Below the pieces are notes generated by a model. That model was not told the DNA's origin. It did not search any database and saw nothing but the letters and a program-made list of their open reading frames with translations. From NCBI RefSeq assembly GCF_003076515.1, contig NZ_CP022390.1, positions 3,655,892-3,719,891 on the forward strand: a stretch of 64,000 bases of DNA, given 5' to 3'. Below are positions 17,757 through 26,100 of this stretch, piece by piece; position 1 is the first letter of the stretch; every line of letters starts with the position of its first letter. This DNA is from Alcaligenes aquatilis. GTDB lineage: Bacteria; Pseudomonadota; Gammaproteobacteria; Burkholderiales; Burkholderiaceae_B. The position numbers were made by a program, and so were the translations under genes.

Positions 17757-17799
17757 ATTTCTGGCAGCGGCGTGGGGCCGCAAGGATTGCGGTGGAACG

Positions 17800-17953
17800 T
17801 TTTCTTGTAGGGCCCCTGTGTGGCTTGTCTTGGCGGATCCCTTGCTCATGCCGTGCGTGGGTGCCCTTGTCAGTGCGCCGTTGCGGGCGGGCCGTGAACT
17901 CGGAGCGCGACTGCTCACCCGGACCGACCGCAGGCGTGCTCCTTAAACAGCAC
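17800..17953 (+). repeat. Dispersed repeat element A, copy 1
   Basis: 154 bp, about 84% identical without any gap to 42950-43103 (about 25 differences). It contains a small hairpin CTCATGC-CGT-GCGTGGG that pairs with G-U wobbles on the plus strand; the second copy has fully Watson-Crick CCCACGC there. Open frames on both strands are conserved only because the DNA is; I do not regard them as genes. It is followed 237 bp later by element B in the same order as at the second site. It lies between the convergent picC and picB operons. Confidence 0.8.
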
Positions 17954-18190
17954 GCCTTTTGCATCCCGCCTCGTTAATTTGCCCGTGGCAAGAACCCTGA
18001 CTCACCCGCCAAGCCGAACCTGGGCCGCACAAGAAAACAAGCAACATGGTTTAAAGCCCAAACGGCACTTGCAGAGGAGAGTGAAAAAGAGCAAAACGAT
18101 GGGCGTTTAGGAAATGCAGAAGAGCAAGGAAAGAGGCCCTGTCTGTTCAAAAAGTCAGTAAGTGCTTGGTAGATAAAAAGCCATTGTGAG

Positions 18191-18421
18191 CCGTTCAGTC
18201 GGCCTGCTGGGGCGTAGGGGCGGATCAGAGTACTTGCCGCGGGCAGGAGATAGCGTAGGGGTGCAAGCATCCTGCTGTTTGAGTCGGGCGCTTGTACTTG
18301 GTCCGGGGGACCAAGTACCCGGCGAGTTCAGGATGCGCCCGTAGCTATCTTCTGACAAGGGCACCGGTGCGCAGCACCGGCAAGTGCTCAGCCCAACACC
18401 CCAGCAGGTTGACTGAATGGC
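18191..18421 (+). repeat. Dispersed giant-hairpin repeat element B, copy 1
   Basis: About 231 bp, homologous to 43531-43763. Nested complementary segments from outside inward: the terminal arms 18191-18213 and 18399-18421 (mostly paired, with G-U wobbles on the plus strand), GAGTACTTGCC with GGCAAGTGCTC, CAGGAGATAGC with GCTATCTTCTG, GCATCCTG (18267-18274) with CAGGATGC (18329-18336), and the tip TACTTGGTCC-GGG-GGACCAAGTA (18295-18317). Tip and outer arms differ from copy 2 but stay paired. No gene was recognised. Sequence at 18422-18566 shows nothing further. Confidence 0.8.
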
Positions 18422-18566
18422 GTTTTCACAGAGACTTCCTTTACTCCCCACCCTGACTAATCTGAATTCCTCCAGGCCTTATAGGCCCCCCAAGCCTGCG
18501 CTACCAGCCCTAAGGTCTCATATCTCTGACATTGCGCCAGACATAAGCCCTCTGCCCAATAAATAA

Positions 18567-18600
18567 GAAAAAAAAGCACCCCTCAACAAAGAAGGGTGCT
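18567..18600 (-). terminator. Rho-independent terminator of the picB operon
   Basis: AGCACCC (18575-18581) pairs with GGGTGCT (18594-18600). The A run at 18568-18575 becomes the T run of the minus-strand transcript. It lies about 86 nt after the picB4 stop. Confidence 0.85.
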
Positions 18601-18685
18601 CAAAGGAATCAGAAGACCTTCTGACTCAAGTGGCTCGGAAACAGCACACAAAAAACAGTTTTAAAATCAGATGCAAACCACGGAC

Positions 18686-19204
18686 TTATACCGGGAACAC
18701 CAGATCGTTCGCCAGGATGGACGTATCAAAAATCACCTGACGCTCCTTGAGCATCAACCGACCCTCCACACGCGTGAACGTATCAAAATAATTACCCACC
18801 AGATGCACAGTAGAAGGCCCTTCCACCAAGGTCTGCATCAGCATGAAATTACCCTCGGCCTCAATGTCACCATTGTCCGACTCGCTGATCACACGAACAT
18901 CCGTGACCAGATGCAGCATGTAGCGTGGGGCATACATCTGCGTGCGGGCAATAGCCACCGCACGATCGTGCATCATGTCGCGCCCTTCGGCATAGACCAG
19001 CCCCACCGGCAAATTCAGATCCGCGTTCTCGCGTGAAGTAACCCGGTAAACCGCGTCCTCCACAAAAAACAGGGGCCAGTCCTCAACATTGCCACGATCC
19101 AACGTGGCACAGTACTCGGCATTGAAAAGCTCAATTTCCGCCTTCAACGCCAAAGCACGCTCAACAGAAACCTGGGCGGGTTTGAAAGAAAAATCCATTT
19201 TCAT
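18686..19204 (-). CDS. picB4: Rieske hydroxylase beta subunit (6-hydroxypicolinate monooxygenase component)
   Basis: A 172-aa small subunit of a ring-hydroxylating oxygenase, with a SnoaL/NTF2-like fold. Typical segments are LFNAEYCATLDRGNVEDWPLF, near residue 30, and YAEGRDMMHDRAVAIARTQMYAPRYMLH, near residue 75-100. It has no redox centre and stabilises the alpha subunit. The gene is last in the minus-strand operon, 13 nt after the alpha subunit. The closest functional type is the salicylate 5-hydroxylase small subunit NagH. The B4 name follows map order in the known pic cluster and should be read as tentative. Confidence 0.85.
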   Translation of the reverse strand: MKMDFSFKPAQVSVERALALKAEIELFNAEYCATLDRGNVEDWPLFFVEDAVYRVTSRENADLNLPVGLVYAEGRDMMHDRAVAIARTQMYAPRYMLHLVTDVRVISESDNGDIEAEGNFMLMQTLVEGPSTVHLVGNYFDTFTRVEGRLMLKERQVIFDTSILANDLVFPV

Positions 19205-19217
19205 AAGTCAGCTCGTC

Positions 19218-20507
19218 TTACAGATCCATCACTTGGCGGTAGTACTGGTACATGGAGCGAATAGCCGCTTCCGAGATCAGCGTATTGGACGTACCCAGCT
19301 TGCTTTCATCGAGCTTGATGATGTTCACCTCGCTGCTGGAACGACGTACCCCTTCCTGCACAAACTTCATGGCCTCGTTGTCTTCCAGACCCAGGAAACC
19401 GGCAGGGCCCATCAGGTTGCCCTGACGCAGACGGTGACGAGTCATCTCCTCGGTATCGTCCTCATAGCCAAACATGGTCCATTGCATGATCAGGCTGTTC
19501 GGGCCATTGGGCACAATCTGACGCACACCCAAGGTATTCATCTCGCGTTGAACAATCAGGTTGGGCCAGATCGTTTGCATGGTGACCGACCAAGGCGAAT
19601 CAAACTCTTTGATGTAGTCCAGGAAACGCTCATCGCGCAAACGCATATCGTCCACAAAGGAACGCATTTCCTTCTTGTTGTCCTCGCTGACCTCGGCATA
19701 CTTGTCCTCGGACTTGGCCGAGGCCATATAGCCGTGACGACCGTGCACAGGGTCCACATACATTTGCGACTTGTTGCCTGCAACCAGTAAACCAAATACC
19801 ACCAGGAAAGAATGCAGCAAGGTTGCGTGGTAGGGATCCTTCAGGTTCTCGTGATACATCTTCCAGTTGCAAGGCAACTCGTTACGGTAGTAACCCAGAA
19901 TCTTCAGTTTTTTGCCGGGGAAAATAGCCTCGAAATCCTTCAGGATTTCAGGCGTCAGGTATTCCGTAATCGGTTCGACCTGGTCGCTGTAGGACGCAAA
20001 AATCACGCCATTGTGCGTGGTCACATGCAGTTTTTTCAGGCCATGTTCGGAGTTCTTGAAGCTGCGCGGCATGCCGCCTTCTTTATTCGCACCGCGCTTG
20101 AAAGGAATCCCTTGCAGATCACCCTTCAGGCTGTAAGACCACTGGTGATACGGGCACACAAACTCATTGGTGTTGCCCTGGTTGTGGCGGCAGAACTCGG
20201 CGCCCCGGTGTGCACATCGGTTCTCAAACACGTTGATGCTGCCATCCTCTGCACGAGCCACCACCACCGGCGTGGAACCCACATATGAGCGCTTGTAGTC
20301 GCCCGAATCGGGGATCTCCGCTTCCAGGGCGACAAAGTTCCAGGTGTCACCGTGGAAAATGCGTTCCATCTCGCGGTTGTAGATGTCGTTGCTGGTGTAG
20401 ACCCAATCCGGAATGGTGTTGAGCACATCCTCGGGCCAGGTGCATTGCTCGACAGGGCGGTCTTTGGACCCGACCGTCTGGCCTATCACCGTTTGCGTCT
20501 GATACAT
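19218..20507 (-). CDS. picB3: Rieske hydroxylase alpha subunit, NagG-type (6-hydroxypicolinate 3-monooxygenase)
   Basis: A 429-aa catalytic subunit. The Rieske [2Fe-2S] ligands are C98, H100, C118 and H121 (CAHRGAEFC...CPYHQW). The mononuclear iron site has D224, H227 and H232 in NLKDPYHATLLH. The sequence strongly resembles salicylate 5-hydroxylase NagG (for example YSLKGDLQG and EEMTRHRLRQGNLMGPAGF). Hydroxylation of salicylate para to its hydroxyl is chemically like 3-hydroxylation of 6-hydroxypicolinate, which fits PicB, a four-component enzyme in strain JQ135. The operon order is ferredoxin, reductase, alpha, beta. The substrate assignment relies on cluster order and the neighbouring PicC. 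Confidence 0.88.
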   Translation of the reverse strand: MYQTQTVIGQTVGSKDRPVEQCTWPEDVLNTIPDWVYTSNDIYNREMERIFHGDTWNFVALEAEIPDSGDYKRSYVGSTPVVVARAEDGSINVFENRCAHRGAEFCRHNQGNTNEFVCPYHQWSYSLKGDLQGIPFKRGANKEGGMPRSFKNSEHGLKKLHVTTHNGVIFASYSDQVEPITEYLTPEILKDFEAIFPGKKLKILGYYRNELPCNWKMYHENLKDPYHATLLHSFLVVFGLLVAGNKSQMYVDPVHGRHGYMASAKSEDKYAEVSEDNKKEMRSFVDDMRLRDERFLDYIKEFDSPWSVTMQTIWPNLIVQREMNTLGVRQIVPNGPNSLIMQWTMFGYEDDTEEMTRHRLRQGNLMGPAGFLGLEDNEAMKFVQEGVRRSSSEVNIIKLDESKLGTSNTLISEAAIRSMYQYYRQVMDL

Positions 20508-20573
20508 GTGGTTCTCCTCTGATAACTCTTTAATGATTCGTGATGACGAGGCGGCGCAGGCCGCTTCTCTTTC

Positions 20574-21851
20574 TTAGACTTGGGCCGTACGAGCGGCTTC
20601 TTTCACGTACTGGCGCAGTTTTGTTGTCGGGTCCAGCACGATGGCCGGATCGACAGGCAGGTTCTGTTCCATGACACCGCGTAAGGCGCGTAGATCTGCA
20701 CCAGCATTGACGGCAATCGCGTGGCGCAGATGCTGGCCCTCGAATGCCAGCAACATGAAACTGATGGCATCGCCCTGGCTGTCCATGACGCCGCGTACCT
20801 GATAGTGCAGATCCGGGCTGCCTTGGCCCAGCATCTGAATATTGCAACCGAGCACATCCGTCCAGAACCAGCTAATGGGTGCAGTAGGGGCATCCTGCCC
20901 GACAATGGCGTGGGCCACCTGACGGGCTTGCTCATTGGCGTTCTGCCAGGATTCGGTGCGCGTGCGCACGGCGGTGTCGGGGCAAATTTGTGTGGCGCAA
21001 TCACCGGCGGCATAAATACCCGCCACACTGGTGCGACCCTGGCGATCCACAATAATCCCAGCCGTCATCTCGTCTACCGCAATGCCGCTGGCCCGGGCCA
21101 AGGCGGAGTTCGCAGTCAGACCGGCTGCCACAATAGCCAGATCGCCATTCAGGATCTGGCCATCATTCAGTTCCAACTGAACGGGATGCTCGTTCTGTGC
21201 CACAAAGTGAGCTTGGCGCACACCCTGACCCAGACGCACCGTGATGCCTTGTGACTCGAAACGCTCCAGCAACCATTGCGACAGCAGGGTAGGGGCGTTG
21301 CGCGCCAGCAGACGTTCATTCGCTTCAATGACAGTGACCTGTGCGCCGGTTTCGCTGGCGGTAGAGGCCAGTTCCAGACCCATGAAACCACCACCTATAA
21401 CCAGGGTGCGCAAACCGGGATGCAGACGGGCTTGCAGGCTCAGGGCATCGTCCAGCGTGCGCAGATACAAGGCGTTGGCCTGGCTGGCGGGCAGCAGGGC
21501 CAGTTCGCGAGCCGCGCCGCCTGTGGCCAGCACGGCGTGCTCAAAGCGCCAGGTCTGGCCATTGCTCAATGTTGCCTGACGCTCGGTGCAATCCAGAGAC
21601 AGCACGCGGGTGCCCAGCAAGAGTTCAATATGTTGTTCTTGATAGAACTCGGCTTTTTGCAAAAACACGCTGTCAGTGGTCGCGCTGGACTTGAGCACGT
21701 CTTTGGACAGTGGCGGACGTTCGTAGGGAAGATGAGTTTCGTCGCCTACCAAGGTAATGCTGCCGTTATAGCCCAGGCTGCGCAGTTCACGCGCCAGCAC
21801 CGAAGCCGCTTGGCCAGCGCCGATGATCAATACGGAAGTGTGGTGTGCCAT
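20574..21851 (-). CDS. picB2: FAD/NAD-dependent ferredoxin reductase of the Rieske hydroxylase
   Basis: A 425-aa flavoprotein reductase that passes electrons from NAD(P)H to the Rieske ferredoxin. The FAD-binding motif is VLIIGAGQAASVLARELR (residues 7-24) and a second nucleotide-binding motif is LVIGGGFMGLELASTASETG near residue 145. The FAD-contact segment GIYAAGDCATQ lies near residue 270. The C-terminal reductase domain (SWFWTDVLGCNIQMLG) matches BphA4-type enzymes. It lies between the ferredoxin and alpha-subunit genes. Confidence 0.9.
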   Translation of the reverse strand: MAHHTSVLIIGAGQAASVLARELRSLGYNGSITLVGDETHLPYERPPLSKDVLKSSATTDSVFLQKAEFYQEQHIELLLGTRVLSLDCTERQATLSNGQTWRFEHAVLATGGAARELALLPASQANALYLRTLDDALSLQARLHPGLRTLVIGGGFMGLELASTASETGAQVTVIEANERLLARNAPTLLSQWLLERFESQGITVRLGQGVRQAHFVAQNEHPVQLELNDGQILNGDLAIVAAGLTANSALARASGIAVDEMTAGIIVDRQGRTSVAGIYAAGDCATQICPDTAVRTRTESWQNANEQARQVAHAIVGQDAPTAPISWFWTDVLGCNIQMLGQGSPDLHYQVRGVMDSQGDAISFMLLAFEGQHLRHAIAVNAGADLRALRGVMEQNLPVDPAIVLDPTTKLRQYVKEAARTAQV

Positions 21852-21880
21852 GATGTTGCGTCTCGTCAGCAGAAAAAAGC

Positions 21881-22195
21881 TCAGGCCTGGCTAAAGTCAG
21901 CCAGAATATCGCTGCCTTCAATACGCAGCGGATAGACCTTGATATCCACCGTGGCCGGGGCGTTCATGGCCTTGCCGGTTCGCAAACAGAACTTGGCCTG
22001 ATGCAGGGGGCATTCCACACAACCGTCTTCCAGATAGCCGTCGGACAGCAGGGCATATTGGTGGGTACAGACGTTGTCGGTCAGGTAGAACTCGTCGTCC
22101 AGTTTGTGCAGGGCCAGTTTCTTGCCTTCCCACTCGATGGCCAGGGACTCTTCGTTGTCGATGGCATCGGTTTCGGAAATTTTTATCCAGTTCAA
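21881..22195 (-). CDS. picB1: Rieske-type ferredoxin
   Basis: A 104-aa soluble electron carrier for the hydroxylase. The cluster ligands are C43 and H45 (CTHQ) and C62 and H65 (CPLH), with the usual spacing. It is first in the minus-strand operon. Ribosome-binding sequence CTGGAGAC precedes the ATG at 22195. A PicR-type box lies about 30 bp upstream. Confidence 0.93.
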   Translation of the reverse strand: MNWIKISETDAIDNEESLAIEWEGKKLALHKLDDEFYLTDNVCTHQYALLSDGYLEDGCVECPLHQAKFCLRTGKAMNAPATVDIKVYPLRIEGSDILADFSQA

Positions 22196-22224
22196 AGCTG
22201 TCTCCAGGTTGTGCTTTCAATTAG

Positions 22225-22236
22225 TCAGTATACTGT
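22225..22236 (-). promoter_or_regulatory. PicR-type box in the picB promoter
   Basis: TCAGTATACTGT on the plus strand (ACAGTATACTGA on the minus strand) fits TCAG-N4-CTNN. It contains TATACT in the minus-strand direction, a good -10 for the picB operon; a -35 is not obvious. Confidence 0.65.
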
Positions 22237-22349
22237 ATAAATTATAAAATAAAATATCGTTTTTATAAGGGATTGCGCTAGTTTAGGTTTAAGCTATTGA
22301 TGGTGCTTTCCTTTATCTCATCAAGGACATGCGTCAGTAGTTTCCCTGC

Positions 22350-22380
22350 TTGACCAAAAATTAATTAATCAGCACACTTA
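22350..22380 (+). promoter_or_regulatory. TRAP/picA promoter with PicR-type box over the -10
   Basis: TTGACC (22350-22355), a 17-bp spacer and CACACT (22373-22378) form a promoter whose -10 sits inside TCAGCACACTTA (22369-22380). The geometry is identical to the picC promoter. Confidence 0.65.
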
Positions 22381-22436
22381 CTATTATTGAGGCGGTGATT
22401 GTGAATTTTACAGCGTAGCAACACTGCTTTGAACGT

Positions 22437-22542
22437 CCGTCTGGCCCCTTGGGGGGACGGTTTGGCAAGGTTCAGACAGCAGTTGTCCGAGCATAAGGTC
22501 AGACTGGCGGGCAGCTACCCAGGCCCCTATCGAGCAAGGGGT
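22437..22542 (+). other. Structured 5' leader of the TRAP/picA operon
   Basis: The predicted start point near 22386 leaves a leader of about 190 nt before the ATG at 22576. It holds a strong GC stem (CCGTC...CCCC with GGGG...GACGG, about 22438-22461) and a second stem CCCCT...AGGGG (about 22525-22542). No known RNA family was recognised. Confidence 0.4.
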
Positions 22543-22575
22543 GTCAATACACTAAAAAATACAAAGAGGTGAGTG

Positions 22576-23673
22576 ATGGAGCGTCGTAGTTTTCTGCTGA
22601 AATCGGCAACGGCCGCAGGTGCAGGTCTGGCAGCGGTCGCTGCCCCTGCAATCGCACAAAGCAGCCCCACCGTGCGCTGGCGCATGTCCACCGGTTGGCC
22701 CAAAAGTCTGGACACTATTTACGGCTCGGCCGAAGCATTGTGCAAACGTGTCAGCGAACTGACCGAGGGCAAATTTGAAATTCGCGCGTTCCCCGGTGGT
22801 GAACTGGTGCCTTACGCGCAGAATATGGATGCCATCAGCAATGGCACTGTCGAATGTAACCACGTGCTCAGTACCGCTTTTGTGGGCAAGAACACCGCCG
22901 TGACCTTTGACACTGGCCTGTCTTTTGGCATGAACGCCCGTCAGCACAATTCCTGGATCCACTTCGGTGGCGGTCTGGAATTGCTGCGCGATATGTACAG
23001 CCAATACAACATCGTGAACTTTGTGGCTGGGAATGTGGGCGTGCAGATGGGGGGCTGGTTTCGTAAGGAAATCAAAGACCTGGAAAGCCTGCAAGGTCTG
23101 AAAATGCGTATTGGCGGTATTGGTGGCATGGTGCTGTCCAAACTGGGTGCCGTACCTCAGCAGATTCCCCCCAGCGATATTTACTCCTCGCTGGAAAAAG
23201 GCACGATTGATGCTGCCGAATGGATTGGTCCTTACGACGATGAAAGGCTGGGCTTGAACAAAGTCGCTCCTTTTTACTATTCCCCCGGTTGGTTTGAAGG
23301 CAGTGCATCCTTGACCTCCATGGTGAACAAAGAAGCCTGGGAGGCTCTGCCTGCCAATTTCAAGGCTGCTTTCGAGACTGCCTGTAACGAGCAGACCATG
23401 CTGAGCCTGGCCAAATACGATGCCTTGAATCCCAGTGCCTTGCGCAAGCTGGTGGCCGATGGTGCCAAGCTGCGTTACTTCCCCAAGGACGTCATGAAGG
23501 CCGCTTACGACAAGTCTCAGGAGCTGTGGAAGGAACTGTCGGAGAGCAACGCTGATTTTGCCAAGATCTATCCAGGCTGGAAAGCCTTCCAGGAGCAGGA
23601 GGCCAGTTGGTTCCGGGTTGCCGAAAGCGCCCTGGACAACTTCACCTTTAGCGAGTTGGGCAAGCGCAGTTAA
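22576..23673 (+). CDS. TRAP transporter substrate-binding protein (DctP family)
   Basis: A 365-aa periplasmic binding protein. A Tat-like signal peptide is visible (MERRSFLLKSATAAGAG...AIAQ). Family segments include TVRWRMSTGWPKSLDTIYGSAE near the mature N-terminus, then YSSLEKGTIDAAEWIGPYDD near residue 205. It resembles the subgroup that binds 2-oxo or aromatic acids. The ATG at 22576 with AGAGGTG upstream is preferred to the adjacent GTG. The membrane subunits DctQ and DctM are 4.7 kb downstream, after the molybdenum hydroxylase genes. The context suggests picolinate as ligand (inference). Confidence 0.9.
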   Translation: MERRSFLLKSATAAGAGLAAVAAPAIAQSSPTVRWRMSTGWPKSLDTIYGSAEALCKRVSELTEGKFEIRAFPGGELVPYAQNMDAISNGTVECNHVLSTAFVGKNTAVTFDTGLSFGMNARQHNSWIHFGGGLELLRDMYSQYNIVNFVAGNVGVQMGGWFRKEIKDLESLQGLKMRIGGIGGMVLSKLGAVPQQIPPSDIYSSLEKGTIDAAEWIGPYDDERLGLNKVAPFYYSPGWFEGSASLTSMVNKEAWEALPANFKAAFETACNEQTMLSLAKYDALNPSALRKLVADGAKLRYFPKDVMKAAYDKSQELWKELSESNADFAKIYPGWKAFQEQEASWFRVAESALDNFTFSELGKRS

Positions 23674-23697
23674 GCAGCACATTATTAAGGTAGTGAA

Positions 23698-26100
23698 ATG
23701 AGTCAGCACAGTCACCCGTCACGCCCGGGTGGCCAAGGAGTGGGTGCGCGTATCCTTCGCAAGGAGGATGCGCGCCATCTCAATGGCCAGGGCAACTTCA
23801 TCGGAAACATGACCATGCCGGGGCTACAGGAAGTCGCCTTCTTGCGCAGCCCCATGGCGCATGCCCGCATCCGTCAGATCAATATTGAAGACAGCGCACG
23901 CGCACAGGTCATTACCCGCGTCGATATGCCGGACTGTCAGGATATTTACGCCGCGTCCACCTTGCCCAGCTATCAGGCCTCCAGCATGCCGCCGCTGGCC
24001 TCGGGCAGTGTGCGTTATGTGGGCGAACCGGTTGCCTTGGCCTTTGGTGAGAGCCGCGCCGTGGCCGAGGACGTTCTGGAGGAGATCGAAGCCCTGTATG
24101 ACGAGCTGCCGGTTTATGGCAGTGTGCCGGCCTCGCTGGCCGCGCAGGGGGATCTGTTGCATGAAGGCTGGCAGGACAATGTGTTTGTGACCTTGCGCTC
24201 GGACGTGGCCTTTGAAGAGCACGCCGCCCGTGCTGACCGCGTAATCGAGCATTCTGTCAGCCTGTCGCGGCAGTGCATGTTGCCGATGGAAGGCAAGGCG
24301 GTGTTGGCCTATTGGGATTTCCAGGCTGATCAACTGGTGGTGTATTGCGGCAGTCAGATCCCACACATGCACCGTACTGGCATTGCCCAGTTTCTGGGTA
24401 TGGATCAGGCTCAGGTGCGTGTGATTTCCCCCGATGTGGGCGGCGCCTTTGGTTATAAATGTGTGCTGCATCAGGAAGAGCTGTGCGTGGCCTGGTTGGC
24501 CAAGACCTTCCGCAAACCGTTCCGTTTCATGGAAGACCGTCGCGAGCACTTGATTGCCGGCGCCAATACCCGTGAACACCAATATCGTCTGAAAGCACAC
24601 ATCAGCCATGAAGGCCGCTTGTTGGCACTGGATGCCGAGATTGATATTGATGGCGGCGCGTACTCCGTCTGGCCCTTTACCGTGGGTCTGGAAGTAGGCC
24701 AGGCCCTGGGCAACTTGCCCGGTCCGTACGATTTCCGTGGCTACCGTTGCCGCACACGCGGTGTGGGCACCAACAAGCCTGGCTTTATGCCGTATCGCGG
24801 CGTTGCCCGTACGGGTGTCTGCCTGGCCATTGAACAAATGATGGATCAGATCGCGTTGGCGGTCGGCAAGCCCTCCTGGGAAATTCGCTTGATGAATCTG
24901 GTGCAAGGCGAGCAAATGCCTTACATCAACGTGGCCAATAAGCATTACGACTCGGGGGATTATCCAGAAAGTTTGCGTCGCGCTTTAGCTGCGGTGGATG
25001 TGGATGCCGTGCTGGCTCGTCAGGCTAAGGGTGAGCCCGATGGTCGTTTGATTGGTTTGGGTGTGGCGTCCTATACCGAGCAGTCCGCACACGGCACCTC
25101 CGTGTTCGCCAGTTGGGGCACAGCGGTGATTCCTGGTTTCGATCAGGCGTTTGTACGCATGACCCCGGACGGCGGTCTGGAAGTGCGTGTGGGTGTGCAC
25201 TCGCACGGTCAGGGCATGGAAACCTCGTTTGCCCAGATCGCTAGCGAAATTCTGGGTATTCCCGTGGCCAAGATCAAAGTGGTGCACGGTGATACGGGCC
25301 GCACGCCCTTTTCTACTGGCACTTACGCCTCGCGCTCCCTGGTGATGTCGGGCGGTGCGGTGTCCAAAGCCTGTAAAGAGCTGCTGCCACGCGTGCGCAA
25401 GATTGCCGCACATATGCTGAAAACGGATGTGGACCGCATGCAGCACCAAGGCGATACCTTTAGTGCCGATGGCCGGCAGATCAGCATCGCGCAAGTGGCC
25501 GATGCCTGGTACATCAACCCGCAGCATTTGCCCGAGGATGTGGACCCGCAAGGTCTGGAACTGTCCGTCGGTTACAAGCCCAAAGTCGATACAGGCAGCT
25601 TCACCTACGCCAGCAATGCCGTGGTGGTGGCGGTTGATCCGAGTACCGGTGGCGTGGAAGTGCTCAAGTACGTGGTGGTGGAAGACTGCGGCATCATGAT
25701 CAACCCCATGATTGTGGAAGGCCAGACGATTGGTGGGATTGCCCAGGGGATTGGCACCGCCTTGTATGAAGAAATGCCTTATGACGAGTTTGGCCAGCCG
25801 TTGGCATCGACCTTGGCCGATTATGTGATGCCCGGTGCCTGCGAAGTGCCCAATATTCATATCGAACACATGGAAAGCCCGTCGCCCAATACGGAGTTTG
25901 GTGCCAAGGGCATGGGCGAGGGCGGCGCAATTGCCCCTCCCGCTGCCATCATGTCGGCCATTAACAATGCCTTGCGCTCTACGGGAGCCCAGGTCTCGCA
26001 TACGCCCGTGACGCCGCATCGACTGCTAAGCGCCATTCGCGCTGCCGCACAGCCCGTCAATCAACAAGATAAACAGCCCGTGTCGGAGGTTCAGGCATGA
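23698..26100 (+). CDS. picA1: Molybdenum hydroxylase large subunit (picolinate dehydrogenase)
   Basis: An 800-aa molybdopterin-cytosine-dinucleotide subunit of the xanthine oxidase/CO dehydrogenase family. The N-terminal aldehyde oxidase a/b hammerhead domain covers about residues 20-135. Cofactor-binding segments are VISPDVGGAFGYKC (about residue 245), PYRGVARTG and GVHSHGQGMETSFAQIASE. The catalytic Glu lies in AKGMGEGGAIAPPAA near residue 745. It hydroxylates the carbon next to the ring nitrogen with oxygen from water. The gene overlaps the FAD-subunit gene by 4 nt. The picolinate substrate is inferred from the pic cluster order. Confidence 0.9.
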   Translation: MSQHSHPSRPGGQGVGARILRKEDARHLNGQGNFIGNMTMPGLQEVAFLRSPMAHARIRQINIEDSARAQVITRVDMPDCQDIYAASTLPSYQASSMPPLASGSVRYVGEPVALAFGESRAVAEDVLEEIEALYDELPVYGSVPASLAAQGDLLHEGWQDNVFVTLRSDVAFEEHAARADRVIEHSVSLSRQCMLPMEGKAVLAYWDFQADQLVVYCGSQIPHMHRTGIAQFLGMDQAQVRVISPDVGGAFGYKCVLHQEELCVAWLAKTFRKPFRFMEDRREHLIAGANTREHQYRLKAHISHEGRLLALDAEIDIDGGAYSVWPFTVGLEVGQALGNLPGPYDFRGYRCRTRGVGTNKPGFMPYRGVARTGVCLAIEQMMDQIALAVGKPSWEIRLMNLVQGEQMPYINVANKHYDSGDYPESLRRALAAVDVDAVLARQAKGEPDGRLIGLGVASYTEQSAHGTSVFASWGTAVIPGFDQAFVRMTPDGGLEVRVGVHSHGQGMETSFAQIASEILGIPVAKIKVVHGDTGRTPFSTGTYASRSLVMSGGAVSKACKELLPRVRKIAAHMLKTDVDRMQHQGDTFSADGRQISIAQVADAWYINPQHLPEDVDPQGLELSVGYKPKVDTGSFTYASNAVVVAVDPSTGGVEVLKYVVVEDCGIMINPMIVEGQTIGGIAQGIGTALYEEMPYDEFGQPLASTLADYVMPGACEVPNIHIEHMESPSPNTEFGAKGMGEGGAIAPPAAIMSAINNALRSTGAQVSHTPVTPHRLLSAIRAAAQPVNQQDKQPVSEVQA

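Noticed and set aside
17671..17977. Conserved-looking open frames in element A (both strands)
   Set aside because: Differences between the two copies are not concentrated at third codon positions and frames on both strands are equally conserved, so the conservation is at DNA/RNA level.
18155..18451. Minus-strand open frames through element B, similar at both copies
   Set aside because: They follow from the repeat identity; the paired arms and compensatory changes explain the conservation better than coding.
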